Positions 1 through 6,594 of a stretch of 32,010 bases of DNA are shown one piece after another (position 1 is the first letter of the stretch; each line of letters begins with the position of its first letter). A program made the position numbers and the translations under genes. The notes under the pieces are model-generated. The model did not search any database, had not been told where the DNA came from, and saw only the letters and a program-made list of their open reading frames with translations. Origin of the DNA: JBBDWK01 sp040902885 (GTDB lineage: Bacteria > Acidobacteriota > Terriglobia > Bryobacterales > Bryobacteraceae). Where the stretch lies: positions 1 through 32,010 of the forward strand of contig JBBDWK010000045.1 of assembly GCA_040902885.1 (NCBI GenBank). Direction: 5' to 3'.

Positions 1-120
1 TTCGATCAGCCGGAACTCTTCCTCACCAGTTCCTATCGAAGCTGGGCGCGCCAGGCCGAGCGCAGCCCGACCATCGGGTTTCGGTGCGCGAAGAGTTTTC
101 GCGGCTCCACAAATCGGTAA
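1..120 (+). CDS. 3' end of a SUMF1/formylglycine-generating-enzyme family protein (partial)
   Basis: Frame 1 is open from the window edge to a TAA at 118-120, giving the last 39 residues of a protein. They carry the pattern SYRSWARQAERSPTIGFRCA, and the GFRCAK stretch is the usual C-terminal signature of the SUMF1/FGE-sulfatase fold (C-type-lectin-like). Family members either convert the sulfatase CxPSR cysteine to formylglycine or serve unrelated roles such as EgtB-like enzymes and kinase-linked SUMF1 proteins. The active-site cysteines lie upstream of the window, so true maturase activity cannot be judged. Two CxPSR sulfatases occur further along, which makes a maturase role attractive but unproven. 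The gene ends one base before the stop of the convergent glycosyltransferase gene, leaving no room for a separate terminator. Confidence 0.72.
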   Translation, partial: FDQPELFLTSSYRSWARQAERSPTIGFRCAKSFRGSTNR

Positions 121-121
121 T

Positions 122-1345
122 TCACTTTAGTAGTTTGCCGATCGCTTCCCGCGCCCTCGCCAGCACGGCTTCCGGATCGCGGTCCTCTACGCGCAGCACC
201 TGGATAGGTCCTCGTCCCCAGGGACGCCACCGCTGAAACATGCGCTCGGAAACAAAGCCCGCGAAGACCGTCAACAGCGGCACGCCACACGCCGCGGCCA
301 CGTGCTGGCCCGCCGAATCGTAGCCCACATATAACCGGCTACGCGCGATGGCGCCGGCGAACGGTGCGAAGGCCCCCTGCCACGTGAAGATTCGCCCGTC
401 GCCCGAGTCGCAATTCGCCACGGCGCGCTCCACCCGTTCGGTCTCCTCGCCGCCCGCGCCTTTGTCGATCAGCACCGCGTAGCCGAGCCGCAGCAGCATG
501 CGCAGCAGCTCCTCCTCGAACGGATCGGGAATTCGTTTGGCGGGATTCTCGCCGACGCCCAGGCTGACGGCCGCGAACGGACGGTCTTGCGGGCCGATGC
601 TCGAAGCGGGCGCGAGGAAGGGCACGGCGTCCGGCGCTCCAAGCGTCTCCGCCGCCCAACGCCGCGCGAGCACGGGAAGAGGATCGCCGCCGTCGCCTCC
701 GTACCCGCGGCTTTCGAAGAAGAAGTAGTCTTCTTCGGGGCACACCGGCAGCAGGCCAAGCTGCGTCAAGCGGGAATCCGGATCGATGGTGATGCTGGCG
801 GGCTGCGAAAGCATCGCTTTCAACTCCTGCCAGGAAGCGAGCCTCTCGCTTAGCGACCCTCTACGCGGATACGGCAACGGCGCGTGCGCGATGCGCGGAT
901 CGCCGGCGAACATCTCCCAGCTCTTCAGGCTGCCCACAAGGAAGATCCGCGCGTTTGGGAATCGCCGGCGGGCTGCGTCCAGCATCACGCTGGTCACGGC
1001 CACATCGGCGCCCAGCGTTACCCGCGAGAGCACGAACACTTTCTCCACGCGCTCCGCATCGCCTTCGAAGCGGCGCGGCCGGCGCACGCGTTCGTAACGC
1101 TCCACCAGATCCCGCGCGCGAAATTCCGGCAGGGCGCCCTCGAGCGCCTCGGCAAACAATTCCGCGTAGACGCGGCAGAGCCGCGGCTCGAACCGGTCGC
1201 CTAAACCTTCAATCACCGTGCCGAAGAACGCCGGAGAGCACTCTTCGCCAATCAGCGTCCGCAGGAGGTGCGCGGGCCGCGGCTGGCCGCGCAGGCAGCA
1301 GTCCAGCAGTTCCTCCGCCAGACGATTACACGAGGTACTTGCCAA
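122..1345 (-). CDS. Glycosyltransferase family 9 (heptosyltransferase-like) protein
   Basis: The 407-residue protein has a GT-B-like layout. A first Rossmann half begins near residue 100 (VFVLSRVTLGADVAVTSVML), and the C-terminal half ends in the GT9 donor-site pattern YVGYDSAGQHVAAACGVPLL followed by TVFAGF. GT9 enzymes such as ADP-heptose:LPS heptosyltransferases transfer sugars from nucleotide donors to lipopolysaccharide core or similar acceptors on the cytoplasmic side of the inner membrane. An N-terminal extension of about 95 residues has no recognised domain. The start is inferred as TTG at 1345, overlapping the end of the upstream mtnP gene by 20 bases; no clear Shine-Dalgarno precedes it, so the exact start is uncertain. 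It is the last gene of a five-gene minus-strand operon. The acceptor and donor sugars cannot be read from the sequence. Confidence 0.8.
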   Translation of the reverse strand: MASTSCNRLAEELLDCCLRGQPRPAHLLRTLIGEECSPAFFGTVIEGLGDRFEPRLCRVYAELFAEALEGALPEFRARDLVERYERVRRPRRFEGDAERVEKVFVLSRVTLGADVAVTSVMLDAARRRFPNARIFLVGSLKSWEMFAGDPRIAHAPLPYPRRGSLSERLASWQELKAMLSQPASITIDPDSRLTQLGLLPVCPEEDYFFFESRGYGGDGGDPLPVLARRWAAETLGAPDAVPFLAPASSIGPQDRPFAAVSLGVGENPAKRIPDPFEEELLRMLLRLGYAVLIDKGAGGEETERVERAVANCDSGDGRIFTWQGAFAPFAGAIARSRLYVGYDSAGQHVAAACGVPLLTVFAGFVSERMFQRWRPWGRGPIQVLRVEDRDPEAVLARAREAIGKLLK

Positions 1346-2186
1346 CGATCGGGTCCAGCTTCTTCCGCGTTTCCGGCGGTATCGTCTTGCGATCCGTGAT
1401 CAGCGCGTGCGCCAGCGCCGAGCCGCACTTGCACTCGCGCGCCTCCGGCATTGAAGTCACGGCGGCGTTGACGACCTTGGCCGCATTCTCCGCGTTCTTC
1501 AAAAGGTTGCCGATGATCTCGCTCACCGTCACCGCATCGTGCTCCGGGTGCCAGCAATCGTAATCGGTAACCATGGCGATGGTCACATAACAGATCTCCG
1601 CTTCGCGCGCGAGCTTCGCCTCCTGCAGGTTGGTCATGCCGATCACGTCCATGCCCCAGCTTCTGTAGATGTTGGATTCGGCGAGCGTCGAAAACGCCGG
1701 CCCTTCCATGCACAGGTATGTGCCGCCCTGTTTCACGGTGACGCTTTGCGAGCGACACGCCTCCACCGCCACCGCCGCAAGCTGCGGGCAGATGGGGTGC
1801 GCGAAGCTGATATGCGCCACCAGTCCCTCCCCGAAGAACGTGGATACGCGGCCCCGCGTGCGGTCGAAGAACTGGTCCGGGATCACGAAGTCCATCGGCT
1901 TGTGCTCTTCTTTCAGCGAGCCTACCGCGCTCAACGAAAGAATACGCTCCACGCCCAGCGTCTTCATGCCGTAGATGTTCGCCCGGAAGTTCAACTCCGA
2001 GGGCGAGATGCGATGGCCGCGGCCGTGCCGCGCCAGAAAGGCCACGCTTCGGCCCGCGAGCCTGCCGACCACATAGCCGTCCGAGGGATTGCCCCACGGC
2101 GTGTCAATGGAAAGTTCCTCTTCGGCTTCGAAGCCCGGCATCGAATAGAGACCGCTTCCGCCGATAATTCCGATTTCCGCTTTCAA
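1326..2186 (-). CDS. mtnP: S-methyl-5'-thioadenosine phosphorylase
   Basis: This 286-residue protein phosphorolyses 5'-methylthioadenosine, a by-product of polyamine synthesis and other SAM-dependent reactions, to adenine and 5-methylthioribose-1-phosphate in the cytoplasm. The PNP/MTAP family-2 landmarks are in order: an N-terminal IGIIGGSGLY phosphate-binding loop, RHGRGHRISPSELNFRANIY, the substrate-site stretch MTNLQEAKLAREAEICY and VTDYDCWH with the two aspartates that recognise the purine. Length and motifs are normal for a trimeric bacterial MTAP. Its ATG overlaps the stop of the meaB-epimerase fusion gene as ATGA (2183-2186), and its own end overlaps the glycosyltransferase start, which points to translational coupling. 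No other methionine-salvage gene is present in the window, so its placement next to acyl-CoA genes looks like operon convenience rather than a pathway cluster. Confidence 0.93.
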   Translation of the reverse strand: MKAEIGIIGGSGLYSMPGFEAEEELSIDTPWGNPSDGYVVGRLAGRSVAFLARHGRGHRISPSELNFRANIYGMKTLGVERILSLSAVGSLKEEHKPMDFVIPDQFFDRTRGRVSTFFGEGLVAHISFAHPICPQLAAVAVEACRSQSVTVKQGGTYLCMEGPAFSTLAESNIYRSWGMDVIGMTNLQEAKLAREAEICYVTIAMVTDYDCWHPEHDAVTVSEIIGNLLKNAENAAKVVNAAVTSMPEARECKCGSALAHALITDRKTIPPETRKKLDPIVGKYLV

Positions 2187-3316
2187 ATTTCCTTCTCCTC
2201 AATCAGTTCCAGCAGCACGCCGCCCGTGGAGCCGGGGTGTACGAAGACGTAGCGATGGCCGCCCGCGCCAATCTTCGGCTCGCCGATCAGCCGCGCGCCC
2301 GTTTCCTTCAGCCGGGCAACCGCCGTGCTCAGGTTCGCCACCCGCAGCGCCACGTGGTGCAGGCCGGGGCCGCGCTTGTCGAGGAAGCGGCCGATCACCG
2401 ATTCCGGATCGGCCGGCTCCAGCAATTCCAACCGCGGCCCGCCCATGGGAAGCATGGCCACTTTCACTTTTTCGTGCGGCACTTCCTCGCGCAACGAAAC
2501 CGACATGCCAAGCTGCCCCTCGTAGAACCGGAGCGCCTCGTCGATAGACCGCACCGCAACGCCCAGATGATCGAGGGCGAACTGCCCGCGGCGGGCTTCC
2601 TGCCGCCCGCGCTCCACCTTGCCGATGGCAGCCACGAGTTCATCGACGCCCACGCCTTCCGTCGCAATGGTCTGAATCGCCGGCGAAGTCCATCCCGCCG
2701 CGTGCAGGTCCTGTACAAGCTCGCCGGCGCCGGGATGGTCGGCCTTGTTGATCGCGAACACGTCGGCGATCTCGAGCACCCCCGCCTTGATGGCCTGCAC
2801 CCCGTCTCCCATGCCCGGCACAAGGACCACCACCGTTGCATCCGTCAGGCGCGCGACCTCCACTTCCGCCTGGCCCACGCCAACCGTCTCGACGAGGATG
2901 AAATCTTTCCCTGCCGCGTCGAGCAGCCGCACCAGTTTCGCCGTGGCGCCCGCAAGCCCTCCGAGCGAGCCGCGCGTGGCCATTGAGCGTATGAAGATTC
3001 CGGGATCGGCGTGATGCGCCTGCATGCGTACCCGGTCGCCGAGGATTGCGCCGCCTGACACGGCGCTCGAAGGATCCACGGCGATAATGCCCACAGTCCG
3101 GTTCTCACCGCGCAATGCCCGCGCGATCCGGTCCACCAGCGTGCTCTTGCCGGCCCCCGGCGGCCCGGTTATGCCAATCACCCGTGCGCGTTTGGGCAGA
3201 GACGCCAGATCGCGCATCAGCGCAGCAGCCTGGGCGTCGCCGTTCTCCACCGCCGTCGCGGCGCGAGCTAGGGCGCGTATATCGCCGGAAAGGATCTTGC
3301 GGGCCCAGTCGTCCAT
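2183..3316 (-). CDS. MeaB/ArgK-type GTPase fused to methylmalonyl-CoA epimerase
   Basis: A 377-residue two-domain protein. Residues 1-235 are a MeaB/ArgK (G3E-type) GTPase: Walker A GPPGAGKST at 51-59, DPSS at 81-84, ETVGVGQAE near 143-151, the MGDGVQAIKAGVLEIADVF hallmark near 169-187 and NKAD at 190-193. MeaB chaperones protect and load cobalamin on methylmalonyl-CoA mutase. From about residue 246 a vicinal-oxygen-chelate fold follows (LDHLGVAV, LELLEP, GLHHVALRV, GGVLLELIE), matching methylmalonyl-CoA epimerase, whose metal ligands would be His250, a Glu in LELLEP, His320 or His321 and Glu370. The usual C-terminal dimerisation arm of MeaB is absent and replaced by the epimerase. The ATG at 3316 shares one base with the TGA of the acyl-CoA dehydrogenase gene, which favours this start over codons further upstream. 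The mutase itself is not in the window. Confidence 0.92.
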   Translation of the reverse strand: MDDWARKILSGDIRALARAATAVENGDAQAAALMRDLASLPKRARVIGITGPPGAGKSTLVDRIARALRGENRTVGIIAVDPSSAVSGGAILGDRVRMQAHHADPGIFIRSMATRGSLGGLAGATAKLVRLLDAAGKDFILVETVGVGQAEVEVARLTDATVVVLVPGMGDGVQAIKAGVLEIADVFAINKADHPGAGELVQDLHAAGWTSPAIQTIATEGVGVDELVAAIGKVERGRQEARRGQFALDHLGVAVRSIDEALRFYEGQLGMSVSLREEVPHEKVKVAMLPMGGPRLELLEPADPESVIGRFLDKRGPGLHHVALRVANLSTAVARLKETGARLIGEPKIGAGGHRYVFVHPGSTGGVLLELIEEKEI

Positions 3317-4458
3317 CAGTCCTTCAGAAGCTGCCGCGCAATGACCAGTCTCTGAATTTCGCTGGTGCCTTCGCCGATGGTGCACAGCTTCACGTCGCGA
3401 TAGAACTTCTCGACAGGATAGTCCTTGATGAAGCCATAGCCGCCGTGAATCTGCACGGCCTCGTTCGCGATGCGCACGGCCGCCTCGGAGGCGAAGAGTT
3501 TCGCCATAGACGATTCTTTGGTCACCCGCCGTCCATTGTCCAGCATCCAGCCGGCGCGGTAATTGAGGAGCCGCGCCGCATCCAGTTCGGTGGCCATATC
3601 GACCAGCTTGTGCTGGATTGCCTGAAACTCCGAAATCGGCCGGCCAAACTGGCGGCGCAGCTTGGAGTACCGCAGTGCCGCGTCGTAAGCGCCCTGCGCC
3701 ATGCCGATGGCGAGCGCGGCGATCGAGATGCGCCCGCCGTCGAGCACCTTCAGGCTATCGACGAAGCCCTCTCCCTGCCGCCCCAGCAACTGGCCCTCGC
3801 CCAGACGGCAGCCTTCGAAAATCACCTCTCCGGTTGCGCTCGCACGCAGCCCGAGCTTGTTCTCCTTCTTGCCGGTGCGGTATCCCGGCGTGCCGTTCTC
3901 GATAATGAAGGCCGAGATGCCGTGTTGCGCCGCGCCGCGATTCGTGGTGGCCATGGCGACGCACACGTCGGCGTAATGCGCGTTGGTGGTGAACGTCTTG
4001 GAGCCGTTGAGTACCCAGCCGCCGCCGTTGCGCACCGCCGTGGTCCGCGTGCCCGCCGCATCCGAGCCCGCTTCCGGCTCGGTCAACGACCAGCAGCCAA
4101 GCCACTCGCCGGACGCGAGCTTCGGAACGTAACGCTCGCGCTGGGCATCGGTGCCGCACTTGAAAATGTGATTGGTGCACAGCGAAGTGTGGGCCGCGAG
4201 GATGATGCCCACTGAACCGTCCACGCGCGCGAGCTCCTCAATGATAATCGAGTACTCGATATACCCAAGCCCCGCGCCCCCCAGCTCCTCCGGGAAGATC
4301 GATCCCATGTACCCGAGCGTGCCGAGATTCTTCACCACTTCGGCGGGGAAAATCTGCTGCTCGTCCCACTGCATCACGTGGGGCCCGATTTCGGATTCGG
4401 CGAATTCGCGGACGGCTTTCCGAAGCTGAACCTGCTCCGCCGTATACTCGAATTCCAC
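3316..4458 (-). CDS. Acyl-CoA dehydrogenase (short/branched-chain type)
   Basis: A 380-residue FAD-dependent dehydrogenase that introduces an alpha-beta double bond into an acyl-CoA and passes electrons to electron-transfer flavoprotein. The family signatures are complete: N-terminal helical domain, the middle-domain LTEPEAGSDAAGTRT FAD/substrate loop, KTFTTNAHYADV, the RRQFGRPISEFQAIQHKL helix, and the C-terminal CTIGEGTSEIQR in which Glu363 is the catalytic base position of butyryl-CoA-type enzymes. Length is standard. It lies 6 bases after the Gfo/Idh gene and overlaps the MeaB-epimerase gene by one base (TGATG). That coupling suggests oxidation of a substrate whose carbon ends up as propionyl- or methylmalonyl-CoA, for example branched-chain or odd-chain acyl groups, but chain-length specificity cannot be read by eye. 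Confidence 0.93.
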   Translation of the reverse strand: MEFEYTAEQVQLRKAVREFAESEIGPHVMQWDEQQIFPAEVVKNLGTLGYMGSIFPEELGGAGLGYIEYSIIIEELARVDGSVGIILAAHTSLCTNHIFKCGTDAQRERYVPKLASGEWLGCWSLTEPEAGSDAAGTRTTAVRNGGGWVLNGSKTFTTNAHYADVCVAMATTNRGAAQHGISAFIIENGTPGYRTGKKENKLGLRASATGEVIFEGCRLGEGQLLGRQGEGFVDSLKVLDGGRISIAALAIGMAQGAYDAALRYSKLRRQFGRPISEFQAIQHKLVDMATELDAARLLNYRAGWMLDNGRRVTKESSMAKLFASEAAVRIANEAVQIHGGYGFIKDYPVEKFYRDVKLCTIGEGTSEIQRLVIARQLLKD

Positions 4459-4464
4459 GACTGG

Positions 4465-5664
4465 TTAGACTATTTCTTCCCGGGTGGCGTCCCAGCGCAT
4501 GGTACGGCCCTGGCGGTAGCTGTCCACGGCCATGCGGCATGCCACCGAGACGCGGAAGCCAACGTCAAAGGGGCAGGTTGGCTCCTTGCCCGTCCGGATG
4601 GCGTCCAGGAAGCTCTGCATGTGGGCGTTCGGGGCCGTCTTCGTCGCGCCTGTCATCTCCGTTCCGTCCGGCCGGTTGACCTTCTGCGGGAAATAGCGAA
4701 TCTGCTGGCCTTTGGAAATGGTTCCGTCGGTGCCGAGAACGTCCTCGTTGCTGCCGAGCTGGTTGTTGCCGAAGCCCGAATCCCACGTGAACAGAATCTC
4801 CTCGGGGTGTTCCATGGAGACGTTCATCGTGTCCGGAACTTCGCGGCCGTCCTTCCACAGGTATACGCCGCCCACCATGGTCACCGCCTTCGGAATCTGC
4901 AGGTTCATCACCTTGTACCAGAAGGAAACCTGGTGGCACATGTTCTCGTAGACGTTGCCGCCCGAGTAATCCCAGAAGAAGCGCCAGTTCGCATAGCGAT
5001 TCGGATCGAACTCGCGCTGCGGCGCTTCGCCGAGGAAAGACTTCCAGATGATGTTCTCCGGCGTCATGTCCGGGTAGATGGGCCGCGACCACTGCGGCTT
5101 GCCGTGGGGCGTGTTGCGGTACATGTGGGCGTGGATCGCCGTGATCTTGCCCAGGTGTCCGGTCGCCAGAAAGCTCTCCGCATCCTTGACCTGTCCGGAC
5201 GAGGAAGACTGATGTCCGATCTGCACCGCCAGCTTGGGCGCCTTCCGCCGCGCCGCGCGCATGCGCTTGGCGTGATCCACGTTGAAGGCCATCGTCTTTT
5301 CCTGGTAGACGTGCTTGCCGGCCTCGAGCGACGCGACGAAGTGCTCGCAGTGCAAGTGCTGGGGTGTGGCAATCAGCACCGCGTCAATATCCTTGTCCTC
5401 CAGCAGGTACCGGTGATCGAGGTACGTCTTGGCGTTCGGCACCGTCTTCTTGGCTTCTTCCAGCCGGCGGGTGTAGATGTCGGCGAAAGCCACGAACTCG
5501 GTGTTCGGGCAGGCAATCGCGTCGCGCACCAGTTGCATGCCCCGGCTGCCCGGCCCAATGATGCCCAGGCGGATGCGGTCGTTGGCCCCGAGCACATTCG
5601 ACGTGGCCAGGGTGCCAGCCAACCCGGAGGCCACCTTCCCAATGAAATTACGGCGTGAATGCAT
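4465..5664 (-). CDS. Tat-exported Gfo/Idh/MocA family oxidoreductase
   Basis: A 399-residue NAD(P)-dependent oxidoreductase. The N-terminus MHSRRNFIGKVASGLAGTLA is a twin-arginine signal (SRRNFIG) with a short hydrophobic stretch, so the folded protein is probably moved to the periplasm with its cofactor bound. The Rossmann domain starts at about residue 31 (IRLGIIGPGSRGMQLV). ATPQHLHCEHF and YQEKTMAFNVDHAKRM follow; the usual EKP is EKT here, common in Tat-type members. The C-terminal Gfo/Idh domain contains the GGNVYENMCHQVSFWYKVMN region. Family members oxidise or epimerise sugars and inositols; some use a tightly bound NAD to remodel glycosides without net redox. It is the first gene of the minus-strand operon, preceded by an AAGGAA Shine-Dalgarno seven bases before the ATG. 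Its metabolic link to the acyl-CoA genes behind it is unclear. Confidence 0.9.
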   Translation of the reverse strand: MHSRRNFIGKVASGLAGTLATSNVLGANDRIRLGIIGPGSRGMQLVRDAIACPNTEFVAFADIYTRRLEEAKKTVPNAKTYLDHRYLLEDKDIDAVLIATPQHLHCEHFVASLEAGKHVYQEKTMAFNVDHAKRMRAARRKAPKLAVQIGHQSSSSGQVKDAESFLATGHLGKITAIHAHMYRNTPHGKPQWSRPIYPDMTPENIIWKSFLGEAPQREFDPNRYANWRFFWDYSGGNVYENMCHQVSFWYKVMNLQIPKAVTMVGGVYLWKDGREVPDTMNVSMEHPEEILFTWDSGFGNNQLGSNEDVLGTDGTISKGQQIRYFPQKVNRPDGTEMTGATKTAPNAHMQSFLDAIRTGKEPTCPFDVGFRVSVACRMAVDSYRQGRTMRWDATREEIV

Positions 5665-5671
5665 ACGGAAG

Positions 5672-5693
5672 TTCCTTCGGAGCCTTCATTCTA
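5672..5693 (-). promoter_or_regulatory. Possible -10 box and ribosome-binding site for the 5664-122 operon
   Basis: On the minus strand a TAGAAT hexamer (5693-5688, five of six matches to TATAAT) is followed by AAGGAA (5677-5672), seven bases from the ATG at 5664. No convincing -35 hexamer stands at the usual distance, so the promoter call is tentative; the ribosome-binding site is good. Confidence 0.4.
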
Positions 5694-5753
5694 TCACCGG
5701 GAGCGCGAGGTTTCGGTGCATCGGGGAATGGAGGGCGCTAGCTTGACTTCATC

Positions 5754-5773
5754 CCGGGCGGCTTACAGCCCGG
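5754..5773. repeat. Palindromic hairpin in the divergent intergenic region
   Basis: CCGGGC (5754-5759) pairs with GCCCGG (5768-5773) across an 8-base loop. It lies between two divergently transcribed genes (start at 5664 on the minus strand, start at 5806 on the plus strand), so it is not an obvious terminator. Its GGGC...GCCC core resembles the hairpin at 25507-25518, suggesting both belong to a short REP-like palindrome family. The rest of 5665-5805 shows nothing beyond the regulatory signals noted. Confidence 0.45.
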
Positions 5774-5805
5774 CGGCGTTGGCCGATCATTTATGATGAG
5801 GTTGA

Positions 5806-6126
5806 ATGGGCGTCGATGAAAGATTGCTGCACGAGGTTGTGCGCCGCGTTCTGAGTGTTGCGCGGCCCGATAAGATCATCCTGTTCGGTTCGGCTGCAAC
5901 CGGCCAGATGACCAAGGACAGCGACATCGACCTGCTGATCGTGGAGCCGTCGCCGAAGAATCGTCACGAAGAGAGCGTCGCAATCGCGGACGCCATCGGC
6001 GACGTAAACTTTCCGGTTGACGTTAAGGTCATCGCCTCCGAGCGGTTCGAAGCCACCAAGAATATCATTGGCGGGATCGCTTATCCCGCCCACAAGTACG
6101 GCAGGGTCCTCTATGAGGCCGCCTGA
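5806..6126 (+). CDS. mntA: MNT-type minimal nucleotidyltransferase (antitoxin of MNT/HEPN pair)
   Basis: A 106-residue minimal nucleotidyltransferase. ILFGSAATGQMTKDSDIDLL contains the exact GSX10DXD motif (Gly28-Ser29, Asp40, Asp42), and a third acidic position probably lies in FPVDVKVI. In characterised MNT/HEPN modules (MntA/HepT) this protein adenylylates a tyrosine on the HEPN toxin to silence it. The gene overlaps the following HEPN gene by 14 bases, the normal order and coupling for such modules. A TATGAT box at 5792-5797 ends 8 bases before the ATG, so the transcript may have almost no leader; a weak GAGG (5798-5801) also precedes the start. It begins a stretch that looks less GC-rich than its surroundings, consistent with acquisition as an accessory module. 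Confidence 0.85.
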   Translation: MGVDERLLHEVVRRVLSVARPDKIILFGSAATGQMTKDSDIDLLIVEPSPKNRHEESVAIADAIGDVNFPVDVKVIASERFEATKNIIGGIAYPAHKYGRVLYEAA

Positions 6127-6529
6127 GGACGAGATCCGCCGGCTGGTATCCGAGTGGATAGGCAAGGCAGATCTGGATTTTAGAACTGTCCTGCGCCTGA
6201 GCGCCGAAGGTGAGTTTCGGGACATCGTTGCCTTCCACGCTCAGCAGGCGGCCGAGAAGTACTTGAAGGGGCTCCTCACCCGGCACCAAATCGAATTTCC
6301 GAAGACCCACGTTATCAGACGCCTGCTAATCCTTCTGCAGCCGATCGATTCAGCAACGGCGCAGGCCCTTGATGAAGCAAGCTGGCTCAGCCCGTTCGGA
6401 GCCGACATTCGATATCCAGGCGATCGTCCCGAGACACTGCCCGGAGACGAGGCGAGAGCTCATCAGCTTGCAAAGAAGGTTCGCAATGCGGTGATGGCTG
6501 TCCTCGATCCGTATCTCGCTGGACGTTAG
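6113..6529 (+). CDS. hepT: HEPN-domain protein (toxin of MNT/HEPN pair)
   Basis: A 138-residue all-helical HEPN protein. The start is the ATG at 6113, inside the end of the nucleotidyltransferase gene; an upstream in-frame ATG at 6017 lies entirely within the antitoxin reading frame and is not credible. The core FHAQQAAEKYLKGLL is the classic HEPN signature, and Arg36...His42 forms an R-X5-H, within the RX4-6H range that marks RNase-active HEPN toxins. A second conserved block, LAKKVRNAVM, is near the C-terminus. In paired systems HEPN is the RNase toxin and MNT its modifier. Some members of this family (PF05168-like) are catalytically quiet, so activity is inferred, not shown. No direct partner outside the pair is evident; the next gene is a convergent sulfatase. 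Confidence 0.85.
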   Translation: MRPPEDEIRRLVSEWIGKADLDFRTVLRLSAEGEFRDIVAFHAQQAAEKYLKGLLTRHQIEFPKTHVIRRLLILLQPIDSATAQALDEASWLSPFGADIRYPGDRPETLPGDEARAHQLAKKVRNAVMAVLDPYLAGR

Positions 6530-6594
6530 TCTGTCGAGGGGCATTCCCGAAACCAGCCGTATAGCGATCCCGCGGAACCGTGGTGGCGCTGCGT

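Noticed and set aside
3317..3385. A 23-residue N-terminal extension of the MeaB-epimerase protein
   Set aside because: It lies inside the acyl-CoA dehydrogenase frame, and the MDDWARK start at 3316 overlaps that gene's stop in the usual coupling pattern.
4378..5658. A 426-codon plus-strand frame across the Gfo/Idh gene
   Set aside because: Rich in H, R, V and L with no motif; the minus strand has the Tat signal and Rossmann fold.
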